A DNA stretch of 64,000 nt from Armatimonadota bacterium (GTDB taxonomy: Bacteria > Armatimonadota > Zipacnadia > Zipacnadales > UBA11051), in the NCBI GenBank assembly GCA_013178155.1, contig JABLXH010000010.1:124001-188000 (forward strand). Direction: 5' to 3'. Both the position numbers and the translations under genes were made by a program. The notes under the pieces are model-generated. The model saw only the letters and a list, made by a program, of their open reading frames with translations. It made no database searches and had not been told where the DNA came from. Below, piece after piece: positions 43,080 to 50,630 of the stretch; position 1 is the stretch's first letter, and every line of letters starts with the position of its first letter.

Positions 43080-44717
43080 ATGCCACTCTCAGCATCTGCC
43101 CTTCTACTGCTAACCGGCGCTCTCATCCCCGCCGCGCCCCGAGACCTGGCCTGGACGCAAACCTACGAGATGGATCAGCATCCGGCCATTGGCGGCTGGT
43201 TCGGTGACGGGACCAGTAGTGTCGTCGAGAAGGGGGTCCTGCGCGTGGTGGATGGCAGCACCCTGGGCGGCTCGGGCCATTGCTTCCAGCTTGACTGGGA
43301 GGCCGACCCGGCCCAGGAGGCCGTAGCCGAGGCGCGGGTCAAGGTGATTAGCTGCACGGGCGAAGCCGGGGTCTGCCTGTGGGTCTCCAATGGTGTCAAC
43401 GAAGAGGGACTGACCCTGTACCCCGACCGCCTCGAGCTGAGCTTTGCCAAGCTGACCTACGCCCTGGACACAACCGCTGACTTCCACGTCTACCGGCTGA
43501 CCATCCGTGGCCATGACCTGACACTCCACGTGGACGGACAGCCGGCCATTGATGCCACCGGGCGGTTCACCCACCCGGCCTATGGCGGGCGCAACGAGTT
43601 CAGCTTCGGCAGCGCCTCCAGCACCGCCACCGGCGAGGCGCTCTGGGACTACGTGCGCTTCCGTTCGCCCGCGGTGTGGCACACGACCGCTCAGCCGCCG
43701 GAAATGGAACACGTCACCGTGTTCCGCGAGCCCGAGACCTATGCCGTTTTCCCCTCGCTTGACCTGGACCCGCAGACCGGACGGCTCTACACGAGTTTCC
43801 GGGCGGGGGGACCCCGGTCCCACATCAACGCCGAGGGGTCGGGGACAGTCCGGATGACCAGCGACGACGGTGGACGCACGTGGCAGCCCGGCGAGGCTGC
43901 CCCCGGCAGACCCTTTACCGGGCCCAACGGCCGGCAGGTCTATGTGCGCTGCAAGTGGTGGCAGGAGCACCCGGCGGAGCAGCGCGCGGAGTTGGAGAAG
44001 CAGGGCTACGAGGTGCACGACGTGCGCGAAGGCGTCGTGGCGATCTGCGCGGGAGCCGTCTGCAGCATCTCCGACGACGGCGGCAAGACGTGGCGCGAGC
44101 GCGACATCGAGATGCCCTTCATGGCCGTGCTGGCCTCGGGCATGAACTCCTTGCAACTCGACGACGGTACCATCCTCTTCCCGGTCTACGGCAAAGCCAA
44201 GGCCGGTGAGAACGACTCCTCATGGGTCTTGCGGTCCACCGACTACGGCGATACCTGGCAGCTAGTGCCCGTGGGCAGCCGGGCGGAGTCACATCTCAAC
44301 GAGCCGGAGATCGTGCAAACCCCCACCGGGCGGCTCCTGATCGTGATGCGAACCGGCGTCGGCAATGACCACCTTTGGCAGGCAGTGTCCGATGACCAGG
44401 GGGCAACGTGGCACGGGCTCAAGGATACCGGCGTGAAGGGGCATCCGCCGGACCTGCTGGTGCTGCAGGATGGACGCCTCCTGCTGACTTACGGCTTCCG
44501 ACACATGCCGCTGGGCATTCGCGCCGTGGTCAGCTCCGACAACGGCGAAAGCTGGGACCGGGAGCACATCTGGACGCTGCGGGCTGACGGCGGCAGCACT
44601 GACCTCGGCTATCCTCATTCGGTGCAGCTCAAGGACGGCACCGTCGTCACCATCTACTACTTCGTCGAGCCGGGGGGCATGCAGCACATCGCCTGTACTC
44701 GCTGGCGAGTGCCCTGA
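43080..44717 (+). CDS. Exported sialidase-like (BNR/Asp-box) protein with N-terminal LamG-like domain (545 aa)
   Basis: Signal peptide PLSASALLLLTGALIP follows ATG 43080; TTG 43047 overlaps the GRE gene and is less likely. Residues about 20-200 look like a concanavalin/LamG jelly roll. The six-bladed propeller has at least five Asp boxes: 'SDDGGRTW', 'SDDGGKTW', 'STDYGDTW', 'SDDQGATW' and 'SSDNGESW'. Relatives hydrolyse sialic acids or other exocyclic sugars. The arginine triad of true sialidases was not checked here. It lies directly after the GRE gene, followed by a strong terminator. Confidence 0.85.
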   Translation: MPLSASALLLLTGALIPAAPRDLAWTQTYEMDQHPAIGGWFGDGTSSVVEKGVLRVVDGSTLGGSGHCFQLDWEADPAQEAVAEARVKVISCTGEAGVCLWVSNGVNEEGLTLYPDRLELSFAKLTYALDTTADFHVYRLTIRGHDLTLHVDGQPAIDATGRFTHPAYGGRNEFSFGSASSTATGEALWDYVRFRSPAVWHTTAQPPEMEHVTVFREPETYAVFPSLDLDPQTGRLYTSFRAGGPRSHINAEGSGTVRMTSDDGGRTWQPGEAAPGRPFTGPNGRQVYVRCKWWQEHPAEQRAELEKQGYEVHDVREGVVAICAGAVCSISDDGGKTWRERDIEMPFMAVLASGMNSLQLDDGTILFPVYGKAKAGENDSSWVLRSTDYGDTWQLVPVGSRAESHLNEPEIVQTPTGRLLIVMRTGVGNDHLWQAVSDDQGATWHGLKDTGVKGHPPDLLVLQDGRLLLTYGFRHMPLGIRAVVSSDNGESWDREHIWTLRADGGSTDLGYPHSVQLKDGTVVTIYYFVEPGGMQHIACTRWRVP

Positions 44718-44739
44718 GCCGGGGCACGCCCGAACGACA

Positions 44740-44778
44740 CGAGCCGAGAGCCCGCGCGGGTCTCTCGGCTCGTTTGCT
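44740..44778. terminator. Bidirectional rho-independent terminator
   Basis: CGAGCCGAGAG (44740-44750) and CTCTCGGCTCG (44762-44772) form an 11-bp stem, followed by TTTGCT on the plus strand and by TGTCGTTC on the minus strand. It separates the sialidase-like gene from the convergent lipoprotein gene. Confidence 0.85.
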
Positions 44779-44803
44779 TCTACGGTCGGTGCGCCTGGCC
44801 GAC

Positions 44804-45464
44804 CTAACCGCCCAGGCGCTTGACGGCGGCGCGGGCTTCCCTCGTCTTCGCGCGGTCCTTGGACACGGCGAGGAACTGGTTGAAGGTCTTCACGGCCTCC
44901 GCCTTCATCGCAGTGTCGCCGTTGGTGCTGCCCCGCTCCGCCTGGATCCAGGCCTTGCCCCAAAGGGCCAAAGCATCCTTGGGGTTGCTCTGCAGGTTGG
45001 CCTCAAAGATCGCGAGAGCCTGATCGTAGTTGCCCGAATGTTTGACGTTGATCCCATCCTTGGCCGTTGCACCGGGCGGCGCTGTCGTTGCGCCTGCCGC
45101 CGGAGCAGCCCCGGGAGCCTCTCCGGCCGGAGCAGCACCCGTGCCGCCCCCGGCAGCCGCTCCTGGTGCTCCACCACCGGGACCACCCATGCCGCCGCCG
45201 GGAGGTCCACCCATCCCACCACCGGGACCACCCATGCCGCCGCCGGGAGGTCCACCCATCCCACCACCGGGACCACCCATGCCGCCGCCGGGAGGTCCGC
45301 CCATCCCACCACCAGGTCCACCCATCCCAACCACCGGGACCACCCATGCCGGGGCCGCCAGCCGCGGTCTTGTCGGCGTCTTTCTTCCCGCACCCGCACA
45401 CGGCAATGGCCGCCACCATGGTCGCTACGACGATGCAGATAAGGAGCAGTCTCGAGGGCCTCAA
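44804..45464 (-). pseudogene. Lipoprotein with Gly/Met/Pro repeat and TPR tail, interrupted by a 1-base insertion
   Basis: A TTG start at 45464 follows GAAGGAGAG and encodes RPSRLLLICIVVATMVAAIAVCGCGKK, a lipobox-type leader (...IAVC/GC). The reading frame then enters a tandem Gly/Met/Pro repeat and breaks at about 45,330, where 'CCAACCACC' replaces 'CCACCACC' (plus strand). Deleting one base restores a frame through MGGPGG repeats into a helical TPR-like C-terminus ('NYDQALAIFEANLQSNPKDALALWGKAW') that stops at 44804, giving about 219 aa. Homopolymer-like repeat context makes a sequencing or assembly error likely; phase variation is the alternative. It lies 138 bp downstream of the polyprenyl synthase gene. 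Confidence 0.65.
45171..45352. repeat. 45-bp tandem repeat encoding Gly/Met/Pro units
   Basis: About four copies at exactly 45-bp spacing ('accgggaccacccatg' recurs at 45176, 45221 and 45266), each encoding 15 residues of the type GMGGPPGGGMGGPGG on the minus strand. The fourth copy has the extra base that breaks the lipoprotein frame. Confidence 0.9.
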
Positions 45465-45601
45465 GGTCAACTCTCCTTCCGTCACGCGCTCAGAGCGCTA
45501 TGCGTACCGGCTCCCTGCTTCCCGTTGGTGCTATTCGTGACGAAGTGCGTGATTCCTGCAGTCCCCCACTTCTATGGCCTTGTGCTCCCTCGCGTGTCTC
45601 G

Positions 45602-46606
45602 CTAGCGCTGGCGGCTGATCACATAGTCAGCCAGCTCCCCCAGACGCTCGCGGGCCAGCGACGGGGGCAGGCTCATGAGGGTCTGCTGGGCCTGAGCCAC
45701 CAGCTCGGCGGCGAGTTGTGTGGCATAGGCTCGCCCCCCCAGCGCTTCGGCCAGGTTGGCCGCCTGGCGCGCCGCCTCCTCATCAGCCTGCGCCTGCTCC
45801 AGAAGCTGTCGCAACTGCTGGACCTGTTCGGGGGTTCCCTCGCGCAGAGCGTAGATGATCGGTAGTGTCCAGTGGCCCTTTCGCAGGTCCTGCCTTACCG
45901 GCTTACCGACCACGCTGGCCTCTCCATAGAGATCCAGCAGGTCGTCGGCGATCTGGAAAGCCTCGCCCAGCTTGCGGCCATAGTCACGCAGGACCGTCGC
46001 GGCCGCCTCGTTCTCGGCGGCCAGGGCTCCCGCTTCGCAGACGGTGCCGATCAGCGCCGCCGTCTTGCCTTGAATGTTGTGGCGATAGGTCGCCTCGTCC
46101 ACCTCGGCCGGACTGTCGCTGTGGACCAGTTCCGCCCGGCACATGTCGGCGACGGTCTGGGCCAACAGCGCCAGACTCTTGCGCTCCAGTTCCTCCGCCA
46201 GGCTATGAAAGACCTCGGCCACCAGAAAGTCACCGACCAGCACCGCTGCCCGGTTGCCCCATTGCTGGCGAGCCGAGGGCTTCCCCCGCCGCTGCTCGGC
46301 CTCGTCGATCACGTCGTCGTGGATCAGTGATGCGAGGTGCAGGACCTCCACGGCTACCGCGAGACCGATGGCGCGGTCGGTATCGCCACCCGCCGCCACA
46401 CAGGACAGCAACGTCATCAGCGGACGCAGGCGCTTGCCCCCCGCCTTCAGCATCTGCTGATAGACGACAGGCGCCAGTCCTCCCACCGAGTCCGGCACCA
46501 GTGTGGTCAGCCGCTCCTCAACCAGCGCGAGGGCCGCCGCGACGGGCTCGCGGAGGCGCGCCAGCGTCGCCTCCTCGGCGTTGTCGGCGGCCCCGGCATC
46601 GGTCAT
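45602..46606 (-). CDS. trans-Polyprenyl diphosphate synthase (octaprenyl/heptaprenyl type)
   Basis: 334 aa. The first aspartate-rich motif 'HDDVID' (DDVID 97-101) and the second 'DDLLD' (about 223-227) are both intact, as is 'AGGKRLRP' (55-62). It condenses isopentenyl diphosphate onto an allylic primer to make the side chain of menaquinone or ubiquinone. ATG 46606 overlaps the rex stop (ATGA). Placement behind complex I and rex fits quinone supply for respiration. The chain length cannot be read reliably from the sequence. Confidence 0.92.
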   Translation of the reverse strand: MTDAGAADNAEEATLARLREPVAAALALVEERLTTLVPDSVGGLAPVVYQQMLKAGGKRLRPLMTLLSCVAAGGDTDRAIGLAVAVEVLHLASLIHDDVIDEAEQRRGKPSARQQWGNRAAVLVGDFLVAEVFHSLAEELERKSLALLAQTVADMCRAELVHSDSPAEVDEATYRHNIQGKTAALIGTVCEAGALAAENEAAATVLRDYGRKLGEAFQIADDLLDLYGEASVVGKPVRQDLRKGHWTLPIIYALREGTPEQVQQLRQLLEQAQADEEAARQAANLAEALGGRAYATQLAAELVAQAQQTLMSLPPSLARERLGELADYVISRQR

Positions 46607-47244
46607 TCCTTGGGTGGCAGGTAGAAGCACAGCGTCTCCAGTTCGCGGGCCAAGTCCACGTTACGCAGGTTGACCTCGGGCGGCAATGACAGCAGTACAG
46701 GGGCGAAGTTGACAATGGCGCGGATACCCGCCGCTACTACCTTCTCCGCCACCTCCTGGGCCGCCTGCTCGGGCACCGTCAGCAGGGCGATCTCCGCCCG
46801 GTGCTCACGGACCACCGGCACCAGGTCCAACATCGAGTGGATCTTCATGCCGCTGACCTTGTAGCCGATACGGCGCGGGTCATTGTCAAACAGGGCGACG
46901 ATCTGAAAACCATGCGACTCAAAGCCAGGGTAGCAGGCCAGTGCCGAACCGAGGTTCCCGACGCCGACCACGATGGTCGGTCGCTGCCGCTGGACCCCCA
47001 GGATGTCCCGGATGTGGGCCCGCAGTTGCTCCACATCATAGCCCAGACCTCGCCGCCCGAACTCCCCGAAGTACGACAGATCCTTGCGCACCTGCGAGGC
47101 CTTCACACCGGCCCAGCTACCGATCTCCTCCGAGGACGCAGTCTGCTGCCCCTTGCGGTCCAGCATCGTCAGCACCCGCAGGTAATCGCAGAGCCGTTCC
47201 ACGGCTCCCTCGGGGACCTTACGGCTGCGCACTGTCGAATCCAC
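46603..47244 (-). CDS. rex: Redox-sensing transcriptional repressor Rex
   Basis: 213 aa from GTG 47244 (AGGGGCG site upstream); a TTG at 47274 would add ten residues. The N-terminal winged helix has 'TASSEEIGSWAGVKASQVRKDL' and 'YFGEFGRRGLGY'. The Rossmann domain shows 'VVGVGNLGSALACY' for NAD(H) binding and ends with 'FAPVLLSLPPEVNLRNVDLA'. Rex represses fermentation and respiratory genes when NADH is low and lets go when it is high. It follows nuoN by 38 bp on the same strand and overlaps the polyprenyl synthase. I found no clear Rex operator at the nuo promoter. Confidence 0.95.
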   Translation of the reverse strand: MDSTVRSRKVPEGAVERLCDYLRVLTMLDRKGQQTASSEEIGSWAGVKASQVRKDLSYFGEFGRRGLGYDVEQLRAHIRDILGVQRQRPTIVVGVGNLGSALACYPGFESHGFQIVALFDNDPRRIGYKVSGMKIHSMLDLVPVVREHRAEIALLTVPEQAAQEVAEKVVAAGIRAIVNFAPVLLSLPPEVNLRNVDLARELETLCFYLPPKE

Positions 47245-47282
47245 TGTAGCGCCCCTGCGGGTCAAGACCTCCAACGTCTGGC

Positions 47283-48734
47283 CTAGCGCCCCACAAACAA
47301 CATCCCGGCTTGGCGGGCCAGCGCCATGAGCGGCTCCGGCACAAGCCCCAGGCCGAGGGTACCGATCAGGGCCACCCAGACCACAACGCTCAGGCCGGCG
47401 GGCCGCTTCACCAACTCAGGCGCCGGCTGCCCGAAGTACATCAGCCGGGCGATATTCATATAGTAATACAGCGAGATGGCGCTGTTGATGATGCCCACCA
47501 GCGCCAGCCACCACCAGGTGCCAGACTCGATGGCTGCCGCAAACAGGTAGAACTTGCCGACAAAGCCACCAGTGGGCGGGATGCCGGTGAGCGAGAGCAG
47601 CAGGATGAGCATGGTGGCAGCCGCAAAGGGCGCTCCCTGGGCGAGACCCGAGAAGCCGCTGATCTCCTCCGTCCCGCGGGTGCGGGCCACCAGTAACAGC
47701 AACGCGAAGGCCCCCAGGTTCATCAGAAGGTAGGCCACCAGGTAGAACAGCACCGCTGGCAGGCCCCACCCGGCCTGGCTGCCCGCCGCGACCACACCAA
47801 TCAGCAGGTACCCGGCGTGCGCGATGGAGGAGTAGGCCAGCAAGCGCTTCAGGTTCTGCTGACGAATCGCCAGGAGGTTGCCCACAAACATGGTCAGGGT
47901 GGCCAGGATGGCTACCACGACCTGCCACTGTGGCAGCAGCGAAGGGAATACCGACAGGGCAAAGCGGATCAGCACCGCGAACCCGGCGGCCTTCGGACCC
48001 ACTGACAGGAACGCCGTCACCGGCGTCGGCGCGCCCTCGTAGACGTCCGGGCACCACGCCTGGAAGGGCGCCATGGCGACCTTGTACCCCAGGCCGGTCA
48101 GCACCAGCATCAGGGCCAGCGCCCCCAGGGGCGTCACCTCGCCGCTGGCCAGGCGCTCCCCCAGCACCTGCAGGTTCGTGGAGCCGCCCAGCCCGTACAG
48201 CAGGCTCATGCCGTAGATCATCACGCCGGAGGCCGAGGCGCCATACAGGAAGTACTTCAGCGCCGCCTCGTTGGACTTCGGGTCCTCGCGCCGGTAGCCC
48301 GCCAGCACGTACGATACCAGGCTGACCAGCTCGAAGGCCAGGTAGATGGTGATAAGGTCATTGGCCCCCGCCAGAAGCACCATCCCCAGCAGCACGAAGA
48401 GCAACAACGACCAGTACTCCCCATAGGCGCGGACATCGCGGAGGAAGTCCGTGGACAGCAGCACCACCAGACCGCCGACAGCGGCGAAGAACACCTTCAG
48501 AAAAATGGCAAAGTTGTCGGTGACGTAGCTGTTCCAGAAGTCGTAAACCGGGCCGCGCTGGGGGTCCCAGAGACTCGCGGCGGCCAGGCCCACCAGGAGC
48601 AGGCCGATAACGCTGAGCACCGGCAGCACCGAGCGCCGGGCCCGCGGCAGCCACAAGTCCAGCAGCAGCACCGCCAGCGCCAGCCCGGTGAGGAGCAGTT
48701 CAGGGAGAAAGAGTTGTAGGTTGGTTACCGGCAT
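47283..48734 (-). CDS. nuoN: NADH-quinone oxidoreductase subunit N
   Basis: 483 aa, about 14 membrane helices. Typical antiporter-like core 'YLAFELVSLVSYVLAGYRR', 'SSIAHAGYLLIGV' and 'LTGIPPTGGFVGKF'. It is the proton-pumping subunit at the distal arm of complex I. ATG 48734 is chosen; GTG 48755 is possible. It is the last nuo gene, separated from nuoM by 153 bp containing a long inverted repeat, and followed by rex. Confidence 0.96.
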   Translation of the reverse strand: MPVTNLQLFLPELLLTGLALAVLLLDLWLPRARRSVLPVLSVIGLLLVGLAAASLWDPQRGPVYDFWNSYVTDNFAIFLKVFFAAVGGLVVLLSTDFLRDVRAYGEYWSLLLFVLLGMVLLAGANDLITIYLAFELVSLVSYVLAGYRREDPKSNEAALKYFLYGASASGVMIYGMSLLYGLGGSTNLQVLGERLASGEVTPLGALALMLVLTGLGYKVAMAPFQAWCPDVYEGAPTPVTAFLSVGPKAAGFAVLIRFALSVFPSLLPQWQVVVAILATLTMFVGNLLAIRQQNLKRLLAYSSIAHAGYLLIGVVAAGSQAGWGLPAVLFYLVAYLLMNLGAFALLLLVARTRGTEEISGFSGLAQGAPFAAATMLILLLSLTGIPPTGGFVGKFYLFAAAIESGTWWWLALVGIINSAISLYYYMNIARLMYFGQPAPELVKRPAGLSVVVWVALIGTLGLGLVPEPLMALARQAGMLFVGR

Positions 48735-48790
48735 AATGTCAGCGGTGCTTTCCACCGAAAGTTGCGCGCCGTGTCATGGCCGTGACCTGG

Positions 48791-48877
48791 GTAGGAGCGC
48801 TCACCAGAGCGCGATGCCGTTCGTTCTGTGTGGGCCAAAAAGCGACTGGTCGCGCTCTGGTGAGCGCTCCTGCCTAC
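48791..48877. repeat. Long palindromic intergenic element between nuoN and nuoM
   Basis: Arms GGAGCGCTCACCAGAGCGCGA (48794-48814) and its exact complement (48850-48870) are 21 bp and perfect, flanked by GTAG and CCTAC, with a 35-nt loop. It is in the middle of the nuo operon, so it should fold in the mRNA. It resembles a REP/MITE-type mobile palindrome. Confidence 0.8.
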
Positions 48878-48887
48878 GACAAGAGCC

Positions 48888-50474
48888 CTACCCCCACATC
48901 CCCCACCCTTGCACCAGGTGTATCACCTGGCTCATCTCGTACACCAGGCCGCTCATCGCCGTGTTGATCAGGTCCAGCAGAGGCCTCGGGTAGATACCGA
49001 TGAACAGCATCAGGAAGCACAGCGGCACTGTGGCCACCAGCTCCCCGCCGTCCATGTCCGTCAGCTCGGTCCACTGGCGGTTCAGCGGCCCCAGGAAGAT
49101 GCGCTGGATCATCCACAGGAAGTAGACCGCCGTGAAGATGACACCCAGCACCGCCAGCGCCGTGAAGACCCTGTAGACGCCGAAGGAGCCCACAAAGACC
49201 AGGAACTCGCTGACGAAGCCCGACAGCGTAGGCAGACCCAGCGAGGCGAAGCTCGCCATCATCATGATCCCGGCATAGACCGGCATCTGCTTGGCCAGGC
49301 CGCCAAAGGAGTTCAGGTCGCGCGTGTGGGCCCGGTCATAGATGACACCCACCAAGAAGAACAGAGCCCCGGTGATGATGCCGTGGTTGAACATCTGCAG
49401 CACCGCGCCGTTGAGCGCCGTGATCCGCGCCACCTCCAGCGTCGGTCCGTACCGGTCGGGAACCGTGGCTCCCACCGCCGCCGCTACGCCCAGCATCACA
49501 TAGCCCATGTGGTTGACCGACGAGTAGGCGATCAGCTTCTTCAGATCGGTCTGCGCCATCGCCACCAGGGCGCCGTAGATGATCGAGGCCAGGGCCAGCA
49601 GCACGATGACCACCGCGAAATACTGCGCCGGCCCCGGCAGCATGGGCAGACTGACCCGCACGAAACCATACGTTCCCATCTTCAGCAGCACACCCGCCAG
49701 GATGACCGACCCGGCGGTGGGCGCTTCGACATGAGCGTCCGGCAACCACGTGTGGAAGGGGAACAGCGGGACCTTGATGGCAAATCCGAGGAAGAAGCCC
49801 CAGAAGGCCAGGGTGGCCACCCAGAAGTGCTTGACCCCAAAGCCAAAGGGGCCGGCGAACAGCTTCTGGTTGGTCAGCTCGATGATATCAAAGGTATGGG
49901 GCTGGCTGGTGAAATACATGGCCAAGATCGCCAGCAGCATGGCCAGGCTGCCCACCAGCGTGTAGATGAAGAACTTGATCGCGGCGTACTCCCGGCGCGG
50001 CCCGCCCCAGATGCCGATGAGAAAGTACATCGGCACCAGGCTGACCTCCCAAAAGACATAGAAGAGGAAGAAGTCCAGGGCGCAGAACACGCCCAGCATC
50101 CCCACCTCAAGCAGCATGAAGAATGCCATGTACTCCTTGACCCGCTCGGTGATGCGCCAGGAGTAGATGACCGACAGCAACGTCAGGAGGGTGGTCAGGA
50201 AGATGAGCGGCAGCGACAGCCCATCAATGCCCATGTGGTAGTTGACGACGAAGCCCGCGGCGTCAAACCACAGCGCCTTCTCCTCCAACTGGATCGCCGA
50301 GTCAGCACTGTTGAAGGGCAGAAACAGATACGCCGAGACCAGGAAGGAAAGCGCCGCAAAGACGGTCGCCACACCGCGGATGGCGTTGACGTGTCGCTCG
50401 CGGTTCAGGCACAGGATGATGACCATGCCCACCAAGGGCAGGAACGTCATCAGGCTGAGGAGAGGTATCGTCAT
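48888..50474 (-). CDS. nuoM: NADH-quinone oxidoreductase subunit M
   Basis: 528 aa, about 14 membrane helices. 'FFLFYVFWEVSLVPMYFLIGIWGG' carries the key Glu of helix 5, and 'HTWLPDAHVEAPTAGSVILAG' and 'LIAYSSVNHMGYVMLG' are diagnostic of antiporter-like subunits. ATG 50474 has AGAGGA upstream. Proton translocation in the membrane arm. The 5' region toward nuoL holds two REP-like units. Confidence 0.97.
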   Translation of the reverse strand: MTIPLLSLMTFLPLVGMVIILCLNRERHVNAIRGVATVFAALSFLVSAYLFLPFNSADSAIQLEEKALWFDAAGFVVNYHMGIDGLSLPLIFLTTLLTLLSVIYSWRITERVKEYMAFFMLLEVGMLGVFCALDFFLFYVFWEVSLVPMYFLIGIWGGPRREYAAIKFFIYTLVGSLAMLLAILAMYFTSQPHTFDIIELTNQKLFAGPFGFGVKHFWVATLAFWGFFLGFAIKVPLFPFHTWLPDAHVEAPTAGSVILAGVLLKMGTYGFVRVSLPMLPGPAQYFAVVIVLLALASIIYGALVAMAQTDLKKLIAYSSVNHMGYVMLGVAAAVGATVPDRYGPTLEVARITALNGAVLQMFNHGIITGALFFLVGVIYDRAHTRDLNSFGGLAKQMPVYAGIMMMASFASLGLPTLSGFVSEFLVFVGSFGVYRVFTALAVLGVIFTAVYFLWMIQRIFLGPLNRQWTELTDMDGGELVATVPLCFLMLFIGIYPRPLLDLINTAMSGLVYEMSQVIHLVQGWGMWG

Positions 50475-50508
50475 GTTGTGTCCTCTGCAAGGCTGCGAGG
50501 CAGCCTCA

Positions 50509-50617
50509 GGTAGCCGCAATCGCTCCGCTCGGGCGGGGCAGGATGCCCCGCCTACCAAATTCTTCCCGGTAGCCGCCGCTTCCAGCCGCGGCGGTGGGGC
50601 AGGATGCCCCGCCTACC
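50509..50617. repeat. Two tandem REP-like palindromes between nuoM and nuoL
   Basis: Unit 1 (50509-50556) and unit 2 (50568-50617) both begin GGTAGCCG and end GGGGCAGGATGCCCCGCC plus TACC, each able to fold on itself. They lie just upstream of nuoM on the transcribed strand. Two near-identical copies 10 bp apart suggest an actively duplicating intergenic element. Confidence 0.8.
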
Positions 50618-50630
50618 CTGTGGGCCCGCT

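Noticed and set aside
45171-45352. CRISPR-like array
   Set aside because: The 45-bp units are contiguous, without spacers, and encode a Gly/Met/Pro tract.
48909-50513. 534-codon open frame antisense to nuoM
   Set aside because: It is a high-GC mirror of a conserved gene; its translation is a His/Gln/Arg-rich string without domains.
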